Shown: positions 7,741-15,525, numbered from the stretch's first letter. The stretch is DNA of 64,000 nt from Pseudobutyrivibrio sp. UBA3626 (GCA_002373675.1 DFLF01000002.1:44916-108915), one strand, 5' to 3'. Notes: a model not told the origin generated them from the sequence alone. Translations and numbers: made by a program.

Positions 7741-7809
7741 TCATAAGGAGGGACCCGCTTGCGGGAGGATGCCTTATGACAAGGCGACATTTTCGCAAAG
7801 CGAAAATGT
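7741..7809 (+). promoter_or_regulatory. Nested hairpins between rpsH and rplF
   Basis: An outer stem TCATAAGG (7741-7748) with CCTTATGA (7772-7779) encloses CCCGC-tt-GCGGG (7754-7765). A perfect 10-bp hairpin ACATTTTCGC/GCGAAAATGT (7787-7809) follows. There is no T-run, so it is not an obvious terminator. The outer 5' arm includes AAGGAGGG, which looks like a displaced ribosome binding site, suggesting inserted sequence. The real rplF site is the AAGGAGGT further on (7852-7859). Confidence 0.55.
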
Positions 7810-7864
7810 TGGTATATTTAGTATTAAATCGTTAATAAGTTTGATTTTATAAGGAGGTACGGGC

Positions 7865-8401
7865 ATGTCACGTATAGGAAGAATGCCAATCGCTATTCCT
7901 GCAGGAGTAACTGTAAGTTTAGCAGAAAATAATCGTGTGACTGTAAAAGGTCCTAAGGGAACTCTTGAGAGATCTCTTCCTATTGAGATGGAAATCAAGG
8001 TTGAGGGCGAACAAGTTACAGTAACGAGACCTAATGACCTAAAGAAGATGAAATCTCTTCATGGTTTAACAAGAACTCTTATTAATAACATGGTTATTGG
8101 TGTAACAGAAGGTTATGAAAAAGTTCTTGAAGTAAATGGTGTTGGATATAGAGCACAAAAGTCTGGTAAGAAATTAACACTTAACCTGGGATTTTCACAT
8201 CCTGTAGAGATGGAAGACCCTGAAGGACTAGAATCTAGCGTAGATGGTAATAGGATTATCATCAAGGGAATAGATAAAGAAAAAGTTGGCCAATACGCAG
8301 CTGAAATCAGAGACAAGAGAAGACCTGAACCTTATAAGGGTAAGGGAATCAAGTATGCTGATGAAGTTATTAGACGTAAAGTTGGTAAGACTGGTAAATA
8401 A
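7865..8401 (+). CDS. rplF: Ribosomal protein L6
   Basis: A 178-residue L6 with two related RNA-binding domains near the factor-binding site. MSRIGRMPIAIPAGV and the C-terminal RRPEPYKGKGIKYADE motif are diagnostic. An AAGGAGGTACGGGC leader fixes the ATG. Confidence 0.98.
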   Translation: MSRIGRMPIAIPAGVTVSLAENNRVTVKGPKGTLERSLPIEMEIKVEGEQVTVTRPNDLKKMKSLHGLTRTLINNMVIGVTEGYEKVLEVNGVGYRAQKSGKKLTLNLGFSHPVEMEDPEGLESSVDGNRIIIKGIDKEKVGQYAAEIRDKRRPEPYKGKGIKYADEVIRRKVGKTGK

Positions 8402-8418
8402 TTAAAGGAGTGATAGAA

Positions 8419-8787
8419 ATGGTTAATAAGAAATCAAGAGCGGTAGTTCGACACGATAAACATAAAAGAATCCGTAATAACATTTCTGGTACAGCAACTA
8501 AGCCAAGACTTGCTGTATTTAGAAGTAATAATCATATGTATGCTCAAATTATTGATGATACAGTTGGTAATACACTAACTTCTGCGTCAACACTTGATAA
8601 GGAAGTGAAGAAAGGTTTAGAGAAGACTAACAATGTTGAAGCAGCTTCAAAGCTTGGCGAAGTTGTTGCTAAGAAAGCTCTAGATCAGGGTATTAAGACT
8701 GTTGTCTTTGATAGAGGCGGCTTTATATATGCAGGTAAGATCAAAGCATTAGCTGATGCAGCTAGAGAAGCTGGATTAGAATTTTAA
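8419..8787 (+). CDS. rplR: Ribosomal protein L18
   Basis: A 122-residue L18, a 5S rRNA binding protein. TKPRLAVFRSNNHMYAQIIDD and the C-terminal YAGKIKALADAAREAGLEF are conserved. The open frame extends upstream to a GTG at 8410, but that GTG lies in the ribosome binding site AAAGGAGTG, so the ATG at 8419 is the supported start and gives the family's usual length. Confidence 0.97.
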   Translation: MVNKKSRAVVRHDKHKRIRNNISGTATKPRLAVFRSNNHMYAQIIDDTVGNTLTSASTLDKEVKKGLEKTNNVEAASKLGEVVAKKALDQGIKTVVFDRGGFIYAGKIKALADAAREAGLEF

Positions 8788-8801
8788 GGAGGTTAGCGTA
8801 C

Positions 8802-9311
8802 ATGAAACGTGAAATTATTGATGCTAGTCAATTAGAATTAAATGAGAACGTGGTATCGATCAAGCGTGTAACTAAGGTTGTTAAAGGTGGACGTAACATG
8901 CGTTTTACAGCTCTAGTTGTTGTTGGTGACGGCAATGGTCATGTTGGTGCTGGTCTGGGAAAGGCAACTGAAATTCCTGAAGCTATTCGTAAGGGTAAGG
9001 AAGATGCTATTAAGAAGCTGATTACAGTTAAACTAGATAAGAACCACAGTATTACACATGATATCACTGGAAAGCATACTGGTGCATCAGTTCTATTAAA
9101 GAGAGCTCCAGAAGGTACAGGTATTATCGCTGGAGGTCCAGCTCGTTCAGTTTGTGAACTTGCAGGTATCCAGAATATTCGTACGAAATCTCTTGGCTCT
9201 TCTAATAAGCAGAACGTTGTTCTTGCAACTATTGATGCGCTAGCTCAGTTAAAATCTCCAGAAGAAGTTGCAAGACTTCGTGGTAAGACTGTAGAAGAGA
9301 TTCTCGGTTAA
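8802..9311 (+). CDS. rpsE: Ribosomal protein S5
   Basis: A 169-residue S5, which takes part in decoding fidelity and mRNA unwinding. KGGRNMRFTALVVVGDGNGHVG and GTGIIAGGPARSVCELAGI are typical. Preceded by AAGGAGG after rplR, in normal spc order. Confidence 0.99.
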   Translation: MKREIIDASQLELNENVVSIKRVTKVVKGGRNMRFTALVVVGDGNGHVGAGLGKATEIPEAIRKGKEDAIKKLITVKLDKNHSITHDITGKHTGASVLLKRAPEGTGIIAGGPARSVCELAGIQNIRTKSLGSSNKQNVVLATIDALAQLKSPEEVARLRGKTVEEILG

Positions 9312-9325
9312 GGAGGAAAAGATAA

Positions 9326-9511
9326 ATGGCTAAGAAAAAAACTTTAAAAGTAACACTTGTAAAGTCTCCAATTGGAGCAGTACCTAAGAATAAGAAAACT
9401 GTTGAAGCTATGGGACTTAGAAAGCTCCATCAAACAGTAGAGTTGCCTGATAATGATGCCACACGCGGTATGATCAGACACGTAAATCACTTAGTAGAAG
9501 TTGAAGAATAA
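9326..9511 (+). CDS. rpmD: Ribosomal protein L30
   Basis: A 61-residue L30, as expected for bacteria. KVTLVKSPIGAVPKNKKTVEAMGLRKLH is the conserved part, written here in two overlapping blocks: KVTLVKSPIGAV and KNKKTVEAMGLRKLHQ. It lies between rpsE and rplO with AAGGAGG upstream. Confidence 0.97.
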   Translation: MAKKKTLKVTLVKSPIGAVPKNKKTVEAMGLRKLHQTVELPDNDATRGMIRHVNHLVEVEE

Positions 9512-9527
9512 AAAGGGAGGTGTCATA

Positions 9528-9968
9528 ATGGATTTATCTAACTTACAGCCTGCAGAGGGCTCAAAGCACAGTGATAATTTCAGACGCGGTCGTGGACATG
9601 GTTCAGGAAATGGCAAGACAGCTGGTAAGGGACACAAGGGACAGAAGGCTCGTTCAGGAGCTCCAAGACCTGGTTTCGAAGGTGGTCAGATGCCTTTATA
9701 TAGACGTATTCCTAAAAGAGGATTCAAGTGTAGAAATTCCAAGAATATCGTAGGAATTAATATGTCAGCACTTGAAGTATTCGACAATGGTGCAGATGTA
9801 ACAGTTGATACATTAATCGAAAAAGGAATCGTTAAGAATCCACGCGACGGTGTTAAAATTCTTGGTGGCGGTGAGCTTACTAAGAAGTTAAATGTTGCTG
9901 TAAACGCATACAGTGAGAGTGCAAAGGAAAAGATAGAAGCTTTAGGTGGTAAAGCAGAGGTGATTTAA
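9528..9968 (+). CDS. rplO: Ribosomal protein L15
   Basis: A 146-residue L15, a late assembly protein of the 50S subunit. LSNLQPAEGSKH and the glycine-rich GRGHGSGNGKTAGKGHKGQ block are characteristic. The frame is open further upstream, but GGGAGG at 9515-9520 selects the ATG at 9528. The TAA overlaps the secY ATG by one base. Confidence 0.98.
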   Translation: MDLSNLQPAEGSKHSDNFRRGRGHGSGNGKTAGKGHKGQKARSGAPRPGFEGGQMPLYRRIPKRGFKCRNSKNIVGINMSALEVFDNGADVTVDTLIEKGIVKNPRDGVKILGGGELTKKLNVAVNAYSESAKEKIEALGGKAEVI

Positions 9969-11278
9969 TGTTTGAATCTTTTATTAATGTATTCAAGATA
10001 AAAGACCTTAGAAGACGTATATTGTTTGTATTCTTGATGCTAGTTGTAGTAAGACTTGGTTCAGGTATCCCTGTTGCAGGTGTAGATCCTGATGTATTTA
10101 AGAACCTGTTTAATAGCGCTGGAGACTCTATGAGTTTCTTTGATGCTATTACTGGTGGTTCTTTCGAGAAGATGTCTATATTTGCACTTAGTATTACACC
10201 ATATATTACATCATCAATTATTATGCAGCTTCTTACAATAGCTATTCCAAAGCTTGAAGAAATGCAGCGTGATGGTGAACAAGGTCGTAAGAAAATGACG
10301 CAGATAACAAGAATTGTTACTGTTGGACTCGCTGTTTTAGAGTCAACAGCAATGGCTATAGGTTTTGGTAGAAGTGGTTATCTTACTGAGTTCAACGCAT
10401 TATACGTAATTCTTGTAGTAGCAGTACTTACTGGTGGTTCTACTGTTCTAATGTGGATAGGTGAGCAGATTACTGAGCATGGTATTGGTAATGGTATATC
10501 AATTGTGCTTATTATCAACATTATCTCACGTATTCCTAGTGATTTAACATCTCTATATGAGCAGTTCATTAGTGGAAAGATTGTTGCGAAAGGAATCTTA
10601 AGTGGTCTTATTATTGCTGCTGTAATTGTTGGTACTGTAATTCTTGTAGTGTATTTACAAAATGCAGAGAGAAAAATACCGGTACAGTATTCCAAGAAAG
10701 TACAGGGAAGGAAGCAGATTGGTGGAAATTCTACATATATTCCACTTAAAGTAAACACGGCAGGTGTTATGCCTGTTATCTTTGCTCAATCACTTATGCA
10801 GACTCCTGTTATAATTTGTAGTCTGCTTGGAAAGAATAATGTTGAAGGCTTCTGGGGTCATGTGCTTAAAGGATTATCGCAATCTAACTGGTTCAAGACA
10901 GATCAGTTTGTATATACAATTGGTGCAGTAGTATACATTTTGCTTATTATTGCATTTGCGTACTTCTACACATCAATTACATTTAACCCATTAGAGATTG
11001 CCAACAATATGAAGAGACAAGGCGGTTCTATTCCGGGAATAAGACCTGGTGAACCAACAAGTAATTATCTTCAGGAAGTACTTAATCATATCATTTTCAT
11101 TGGAGCAATTGGATTATCTATAGTCGCAATTATGCCTATCGTGTTTAATGGTTTGTTTGGTGCAAATGTATCATTTGGTGGTACATCAATTATTATCGTT
11201 GTTGGTGTAGTAATCGAGACATTAAAGCAAGTTGAATCCCAAATGATGGTACGTAACTACAAGGGATTCCTGGATTAG
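9968..11278 (+). CDS. secY: Protein translocase subunit SecY
   Basis: A 436-residue integral membrane protein with about ten transmembrane segments, forming the channel for secreted and membrane proteins. The N-terminal FKIKDLRRRILF, the GIPVAGVD plug-side region and the cytoplasmic loop FNPLEIANNMKRQGGSIPGIRPGEPT are highly conserved. Translation is coupled to rplO. Its place between rplO and adk is standard. Confidence 0.99.
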   Translation: MFESFINVFKIKDLRRRILFVFLMLVVVRLGSGIPVAGVDPDVFKNLFNSAGDSMSFFDAITGGSFEKMSIFALSITPYITSSIIMQLLTIAIPKLEEMQRDGEQGRKKMTQITRIVTVGLAVLESTAMAIGFGRSGYLTEFNALYVILVVAVLTGGSTVLMWIGEQITEHGIGNGISIVLIINIISRIPSDLTSLYEQFISGKIVAKGILSGLIIAAVIVGTVILVVYLQNAERKIPVQYSKKVQGRKQIGGNSTYIPLKVNTAGVMPVIFAQSLMQTPVIICSLLGKNNVEGFWGHVLKGLSQSNWFKTDQFVYTIGAVVYILLIIAFAYFYTSITFNPLEIANNMKRQGGSIPGIRPGEPTSNYLQEVLNHIIFIGAIGLSIVAIMPIVFNGLFGANVSFGGTSIIIVVGVVIETLKQVESQMMVRNYKGFLD

Positions 11279-11298
11279 GGCTTTGAGGAGGTTTTTAT

Positions 11299-11940
11299 AT
11301 GAAAATTATTATGTTAGGCGCGCCTGGTGCTGGAAAAGGAACGCAGGCAAAGCAAATCGCAGGAAAGTATTCTATACCACATATCTCAACAGGAGATATC
11401 TTCCGTGCTAATATCAAGAATGGAACTGAGCTTGGTAAGAAAGCAAAAGAATATATGGATCAGGGGCTTCTTGTTCCAGATGAATTAACATGTGATTTGG
11501 TAGTTGACAGAATTGGTCAGGATGATTGCAAGAACGGATTTGTACTTGATGGATTTCCAAGAACAATTCCTCAAGCTGAAGCGCTTACAGATGCTCTTAA
11601 TAAGCTTGGCGAGAAGATGGACTATGCTATCGATGTAGATGTTCCAGATGAGAATATTGTAAAGCGTATGTCTGGTCGTCGTGCTTGTCTTGATTGTGGT
11701 GCTACATATCATGTTGTAAGTATTCCACCTAAGAAAGAAGGAATATGTGATGCATGTGGTAACAAGCTTGTACTTAGAGATGATGATAAGCCTGAGACAG
11801 TTCAGAAGAGACTTGATGTATATCATGAACAGACACAGCCGCTTATTGACTATTATAAGAAGGCTGGAATTCTAAAGTCAGTTGATGGAACACAACCTAT
11901 GGAGGATGTGTTCGCGGAAATCGTAAAGATTTTAGGTTAA
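11299..11940 (+). CDS. adk: Adenylate kinase
   Basis: A 213-residue kinase interconverting ATP, AMP and ADP. The P-loop GAPGAGKGTQ lies at residues 7-16 and the DGFPRT motif at about 84-89. The LID domain carries a zinc site with CLDC and CDAC pairs, as in Gram-positive enzymes. It follows secY by 20 bases. Downstream comes a terminator-like hairpin rather than the usual map gene. Confidence 0.98.
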   Translation: MKIIMLGAPGAGKGTQAKQIAGKYSIPHISTGDIFRANIKNGTELGKKAKEYMDQGLLVPDELTCDLVVDRIGQDDCKNGFVLDGFPRTIPQAEALTDALNKLGEKMDYAIDVDVPDENIVKRMSGRRACLDCGATYHVVSIPPKKEGICDACGNKLVLRDDDKPETVQKRLDVYHEQTQPLIDYYKKAGILKSVDGTQPMEDVFAEIVKILG

Positions 11941-11949
11941 ATATAAATT

Positions 11950-11984
11950 AGCTAAGAGGAAAGATTTTTCCTCTTGGCTGTTTT
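11950..11984 (+). terminator. Terminator or attenuator after adk
   Basis: AGCTAAGAGGAAA (11950-11962) pairs with TTTTCCTCTTGGCT (11966-11979), followed by TTTT. It would end or attenuate the spc transcript before infA. The T-run is short, so read-through is likely. Confidence 0.6.
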
Positions 11985-12002
11985 ATAAAATGGAATATAG
12001 AA

Positions 12003-12269
12003 ATGAATATTTATCTTGGAAAGTCCTTGGCAGGACATGACAAAAATCATATTTATGTAGTTTATAAAGAAGACGACAATTATTTTGGTTTGGTAAATGG
12101 TACAACTAAGACCATTCAACATCCGAAGGTAAAAAATAAGAAACATGTACAACTTATTAAGAATTTACCGCAGGATATTAAATCAAAGATTAATAATATA
12201 GATGCGTTAGACGATAAAGTGATTGAAGATATTGTTGCAGGTTATAATGATTATCTTAGTTCTAAGTAG
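12003..12269 (+). CDS. Small KOW-like protein between adk and infA
   Basis: An 88-residue basic protein of uncertain function. Many Clostridia place a small KOW-domain (L14e-like) RNA-binding protein at this spot, and the start LGKSLAGHDKNHIYVVYKED fits that pattern weakly: a small beta-rich N-terminal half followed by basic HPKVKNKKHVQLIKNL. The C-terminal 30 residues look helical. The ribosome binding site is poor (AATGGA), unlike its neighbours. The assignment rests mainly on position. Confidence 0.7.
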   Translation: MNIYLGKSLAGHDKNHIYVVYKEDDNYFGLVNGTTKTIQHPKVKNKKHVQLIKNLPQDIKSKINNIDALDDKVIEDIVAGYNDYLSSK

Positions 12270-12294
12270 TAAATAGTTAAAAAAGGAGATTTGT

Positions 12295-12513
12295 ATGTCA
12301 AAAGCAGATGTAATTGAAGTAGAGGGAAAAGTTCTTGAAAAATTACCAAATGCAATGTTTCAAGTTGAATTAGAAAATGGACACCAGATTCTAGCTCATA
12401 TTAGTGGAAAGCTTCGTATGAACTATATAAGAATCCTTCCAGGTGATAAAGTTACTATTGAAATGAGCCCTTACGATTTATCAAAGGGACGTATTATTTG
12501 GCGTGATAAATAA
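12295..12513 (+). CDS. infA: Translation initiation factor IF-1
   Basis: A 72-residue IF-1, exactly the usual length, an OB-fold protein that occupies the 30S A site during initiation. VIEVEGKVLEKLPNAMFQVELENG and SPYDLSKGRIIWR are conserved (the first block spans residues 6-29). A strong AAAAGGAG precedes the ATG. A terminator follows directly. Confidence 0.99.
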   Translation: MSKADVIEVEGKVLEKLPNAMFQVELENGHQILAHISGKLRMNYIRILPGDKVTIEMSPYDLSKGRIIWRDK

Positions 12514-12530
12514 AATAACTTTAGATAAAA

Positions 12531-12560
12531 AAAGTCCTTGACTTAGTCAAGGGCTTTTTG
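12531..12560 (+). terminator. Terminator after infA
   Basis: AAAGTCCTTGAC (12531-12542) pairs with GTCAAGGGCTTT (12546-12557) around a 3-base loop, followed by TTTTTG. It is a good intrinsic terminator. Its stem also contains the -35 box of the next promoter. Confidence 0.8.
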
Positions 12561-12567
12561 TTATACT
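12538..12567 (+). promoter_or_regulatory. Promoter of rpmJ-rpsM-rpsK-rpsD-rpoA-rplQ, nested in a terminator
   Basis: TTGACT (12538-12543) lies in the terminator stem; after 18 bases comes TATACT (12562-12567) preceded by TGT, an extended -10. Transcription would start near 12574 and drive the alpha operon separately from spc. Confidence 0.6.
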
Positions 12568-12571
12568 ATTA

Positions 12572-12651
12572 AATGCGTCTGTGGGCGCATTGCGCCCATT
12601 CGCAAGTAGTTTGTGGAAACAAAGCATTATGATGAGAAGGGAGGAAACCCC
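12572..12651 (+). promoter_or_regulatory. Hairpin leader of rpmJ
   Basis: The stem TGGGCGC-att-GCGCCCA (12582-12598) is flanked by ATGCG and CGCA, which extend it. A second small hairpin TTTGT/ACAAA follows at about 12610-12623. The rpmJ site GGGAGG lies just downstream. No function can be assigned. Confidence 0.45.
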
Positions 12652-12765
12652 ATGAAGGTAAGATCATCAGTGAAGCCTATGTGCGAGAAGTGCAAGGTTA
12701 TCAAAAGAAAGGGTAGAGTAATGATTATTTGCGAAAACCCTAAACACAAACAAAGACAAGGCTAG
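12652..12765 (+). CDS. rpmJ: Ribosomal protein L36
   Basis: A 37-residue L36, the smallest 50S protein, with the zinc-ligand pattern CEKC (residues 11-14), Cys27 and His32. The product starts MKVRSSVKPMCEKCKVIKR. GGGAGG lies 6 bases upstream. It is the zinc-binding (C+) type, matching rpsN. It opens the alpha transcript and is followed by a 265-base gap. Confidence 0.98.
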   Translation: MKVRSSVKPMCEKCKVIKRKGRVMIICENPKHKQRQG

Positions 12766-13030
12766 TTATATAAAAAATATAACCTGAGTCGTATATTTAT
12801 GCGCGGCTAATGCAATAATTGCATTTCATAATATATTCGGCAGGATCGCCTTACATACCGGGGCGGTTAGTCTTGTAAGGTCGCTCGCCCGCTATATTCA
12901 GCAAAGCTGAGGGGCTCGCGTTGCAGTTACCGGTTATATGTCGGTAACAGCGTATAAGACTTCTTCCATATGTTATAGGAAGAAAATGGTAATGTAGTTA
13001 TAGTAGTAGAAAATGGAGGTGTAAACACAC
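12766..13030. promoter_or_regulatory. Structured gap between rpmJ and rpsM
   Basis: The 265 bases hold no gene. Hairpins are TGCAAT/ATTGCA (12810-12822), CCTTACA/TGTAAGG (12849-12880), the inverted CGAG element (12884-12918), GTTACCG/CGGTAAC (12926-12948) and TTCTTCC/GGAAGAA (12961-12984). In related genomes this gap is usually short. The rpsM site GGAGGT lies at its end. Confidence 0.55.
12884..12918 (-). repeat. CGAG/CGAG hairpin element, inverted copy
   Basis: Read on the minus strand the order is ACG-CGAG-CCCC, a hairpin TCAGC/GCTGA, GC, GGG-CGAG-CG, matching copy 1 including the preceding TGCA. On the plus strand the internal loop reads CTCG opposite CTCG, which would not form tandem G.A pairs. 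The genes around it are all on the plus strand, so this copy is either transcribed antisense or was inserted as DNA. Confidence 0.55.
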
Positions 13031-13399
13031 ATGGCTCGTATTGCAGGTGTAGATTTACCAAGAGAAAAACGTGTTGAGATTGGCTTAACATACATCTACG
13101 GAATCGGAAGAGTAAGCTCTAATAAGATTCTTGAGGCTGCTAAAGTTAATCCTGATACACGTGTAAAAGATTTAACAGATGACGAAGTTAAGAGAATCAG
13201 TGCAGTTGTTGATGAAACAATGACTGTAGAAGGTGACTTGAGAAGAGAAATCGCACTTAACATCAAAAGACTTCAGGAAATTGGATGCTATCGTGGTATT
13301 CGTCATAGAAAAGGTCTTCCAGTTCGTGGACAGAAGACTAAGACTAATGCTAGAACTCGTAAGGGTCCAAAGAGAACTGTTGCAGGTAAGAAGAAGTAA
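13031..13399 (+). CDS. rpsM: Ribosomal protein S13
   Basis: A 122-residue S13 of the 30S head and intersubunit bridge. MARIAGVDLPREKRVEIGLTYIYGIG begins it (two blocks: ARIAGVDLPREKRV and EIGLTYIYGIG), and the basic tail GQKTKTNARTRKGPKRT is conserved. AATGGAGGTG precedes the ATG. The gap to rpsK is 136 bases instead of the usual few. Confidence 0.98.
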   Translation: MARIAGVDLPREKRVEIGLTYIYGIGRVSSNKILEAAKVNPDTRVKDLTDDEVKRISAVVDETMTVEGDLRREIALNIKRLQEIGCYRGIRHRKGLPVRGQKTKTNARTRKGPKRTVAGKKK

Positions 13400-13405
13400 G
13401 TTGCT

Positions 13406-13495
13406 TTTCGACGTAGTCGAAATGCTACACGTCGAGCCTTTTTAGACGAAGTCGGAACTAAAGTAGGCGAGACTCATTATGGCGTCGCTAAGCGA
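13406..13495 (+). repeat. CGAG/CGAG hairpin element, copy 3 (rpsM-rpsK gap)
   Basis: A leading hairpin TTTCGAC-gta-GTCGAAA (13406-13422) is followed by GT-CGAG-CCT (13431-13439) paired with AGG-CGAG-AC (13465-13473). CCT/AGG replaces CCC/GGG of the other copies, a compensated change. A further hairpin GTCGCT/AGCGAT lies at about 13483-13495. Arrangement and the flank TGCTACACGTCGAGCC match copy 2. Confidence 0.6.
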
Positions 13496-13535
13496 TGTAG
13501 GTTGTTAATTTATAAGAAAGTAGGTTAGTTTAGAT

Positions 13536-13928
13536 ATGGCTAAAGTTGCAAAGAAATCAACAAAAAAGCGTGTAAAGAAAAACGTTGAACGCGGACAGGC
13601 ACATATCCAGGCATCTTTTAATAATACAATTGTTACACTAACAGATGCGCAGGGAAATGCTCTTTCATGGGCAAGTGCCGGTGGTCTAGGATTTAGAGGT
13701 TCAAAGAAATCTACTCCATATGCTGCACAAATGGCAGCTGAGACAGCAGCTAATGCAGCGCTCGTTCATGGATTAAAAACAGTAGACGTATTCGTAAAGG
13801 GACCTGGTTCAGGAAGAGAGGCAGCAATTCGTGCTCTTAATGCATGTGGTATTGATGTAACATCAATCACTGACGTTACTCCAGTTCCACACAACGGATG
13901 TCGTCCACCAAAGCGTAGAAGAGTTTAA
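13536..13928 (+). CDS. rpsK: Ribosomal protein S11
   Basis: A 130-residue S11 of the 30S platform. HIQASFNNTIVTLTDAQGNALSWASAGG (blocks HIQASFNNTIVTLTD and GNALSWASAGGLGFRG) and the C-terminal PVPHNGCRPPKRRRV are diagnostic. The ribosome binding site is weak (AAGTAGGTTAG) compared with its neighbours, perhaps because the preceding gap was altered. Confidence 0.98.
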   Translation: MAKVAKKSTKKRVKKNVERGQAHIQASFNNTIVTLTDAQGNALSWASAGGLGFRGSKKSTPYAAQMAAETAANAALVHGLKTVDVFVKGPGSGREAAIRALNACGIDVTSITDVTPVPHNGCRPPKRRRV

Positions 13929-13946
13929 TAGGAGGGATTATCTGAT

Positions 13947-14540
13947 ATGGCAGTTAATAAAACACCTGTCCTTAAGAGATGCAGATCATTAGACCTTGAT
14001 CCTGTATATCTGGGATATGATAAAAAATCAAGAAGAAAGTCAAATAGAACAGGACGCAAAAAGTCTGAATATGGACTTCAACTTAGAGAAAAACAAAAGG
14101 CTAAGTTTATCTATGGCGTAATGGAGAAGCCTTTTAGAAACTATTATGAGAAAGCTGATAAGAAGAAGGGTATGACAGGTGAAAACCTTATGATTATCCT
14201 TGAGTCACGTCTTGATAACGTAGTATTCCGTATGGGATTTGCAAGAACCCGTAAGGAAGCAAGACAAGTTGTAGATCATAAGATGTTCTTAGTAAACGGC
14301 AAGAGCGTTAACATTCCATCTTATCTTGTTAAGGCAGGAGATGTTATCGAAGTACGTGAAAAGAGTAAGAATATCCAGAGATTTAAAGAAATTACTGAAG
14401 TTACAGGTGGAAGAATCGTTCCGGATTGGCTTGATGTAGATGCAGATAATTTACAAGGTACTGTAAAGGAAATGCCTACAAGAGATCAAATCGATGTACC
14501 AGTTGATGAAATGCTTATCGTCGAGTTATACTCTAAATAA
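13947..14540 (+). CDS. rpsD: Ribosomal protein S4
   Basis: A 197-residue S4, a primary 16S binding protein. The S4 RNA-binding domain lies at about residues 87-150 (ESRLDNVVFRMGFARTRKEA). It has a single cysteine near the N-terminus, so it is the zinc-free form. In several bacteria S4 regulates the alpha operon. Preceded by AGGAGGGA. Confidence 0.98.
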   Translation: MAVNKTPVLKRCRSLDLDPVYLGYDKKSRRKSNRTGRKKSEYGLQLREKQKAKFIYGVMEKPFRNYYEKADKKKGMTGENLMIILESRLDNVVFRMGFARTRKEARQVVDHKMFLVNGKSVNIPSYLVKAGDVIEVREKSKNIQRFKEITEVTGGRIVPDWLDVDADNLQGTVKEMPTRDQIDVPVDEMLIVELYSK

Positions 14541-14571
14541 TTAGGCATTTCGGGGAAATGGAGGATTTTAA

Positions 14572-15525
14572 ATGTTTAATTTTAATAAACCTAACATTGA
14601 AATCGCAGAGATTTCAGAAGACAAGAAGTATGGAAAATTCGTTGTAGAACCACTTGAGAGAGGATATGGTACAACACTTGGTAATTCCCTTAGAAGAATT
14701 ATGCTTTCCACTCTTCCTGGTACGGCAGTAAGCCAAATCAAGATTGATAATGTCCTTCATGAGTTAAGCACAATTGAGGGTGTAAAAGAAGACGTTACTG
14801 AAATCGTTATGAACGTTAAAGAGCTTGAGCTTCGTGATAACGGGGATTCAGATGAACCGGTTCTTGCATATGTAGAATATCAAGGTGAAGGCGTTGTTAA
14901 AGCTTCTGATATTGTGTTTAATGGCGACATTGAAGTAATTAATCCAGATCTTGTTATAGCAACATGTGGACCTGGTGCTAAATTCTTCATGGAGCTTACA
15001 ATTACTAAAGGACGTGGTTATGTTCCTGCAGAGAAGAACAAGACAGAAGATACACCAATAGGTGTTATTGCTGTAGATTCTATATATACACCAATTGAAA
15101 GAGTTAATATCAAAGTTGAAAACACTCGTGTTGGAAATGTAACTGATTTTGATAAACTTACATTAGAAGTATATACAAATGGAACAATGGCTCCTGATGA
15201 TGCAATCAGTCTTGCAGCAAAGGTAATGTCAGAACACTTAAAGTTGTTTATTGACATTTCGGAAGTTGCAGCTAATGCTGAAGTTATGAATGTACAGGAA
15301 GATGTTGAGTCACCTGTTGCAAATGATAAGAGCATTGACGATCTTGAGCTTACAGTTCGTTCATATAATTGTCTTAAGAGAGCTAACATCAATACTGTTG
15401 CTGAACTTACTAACAAGACATATTCTGAGCTTTCTAAGGTTAGAAACCTTGGAAGAAAATCTCTAGATGAAATCGTAGATAAACTACGTGAACTTGGAGT
15501 GTCACTAGCAAGAGAAAACGACTAG
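14572..15525 (+). CDS. rpoA: RNA polymerase alpha subunit
   Basis: A 317-residue alpha subunit. The N-terminal assembly domain contains VEPLERGYGTTLGNSLRRIMLS (blocks VEPLERGYGTTLGN and SLRRIMLSTLPG). The C-terminal promoter-contact domain contains NCLKRANINTVAEL and VRNLGRKSLDEIVDKLRELG. Length is normal. A 208-base gap with hairpins separates it from rplQ. Confidence 0.99.
   Translation: MFNFNKPNIEIAEISEDKKYGKFVVEPLERGYGTTLGNSLRRIMLSTLPGTAVSQIKIDNVLHELSTIEGVKEDVTEIVMNVKELELRDNGDSDEPVLAYVEYQGEGVVKASDIVFNGDIEVINPDLVIATCGPGAKFFMELTITKGRGYVPAEKNKTEDTPIGVIAVDSIYTPIERVNIKVENTRVGNVTDFDKLTLEVYTNGTMAPDDAISLAAKVMSEHLKLFIDISEVAANAEVMNVQEDVESPVANDKSIDDLELTVRSYNCLKRANINTVAELTNKTYSELSKVRNLGRKSLDEIVDKLRELGVSLAREND

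Noticed and set aside
10378..10758. 126-codon minus-strand frame within secY
   Set aside because: It is antisense to a highly conserved gene and has no start signals; a shadow frame.
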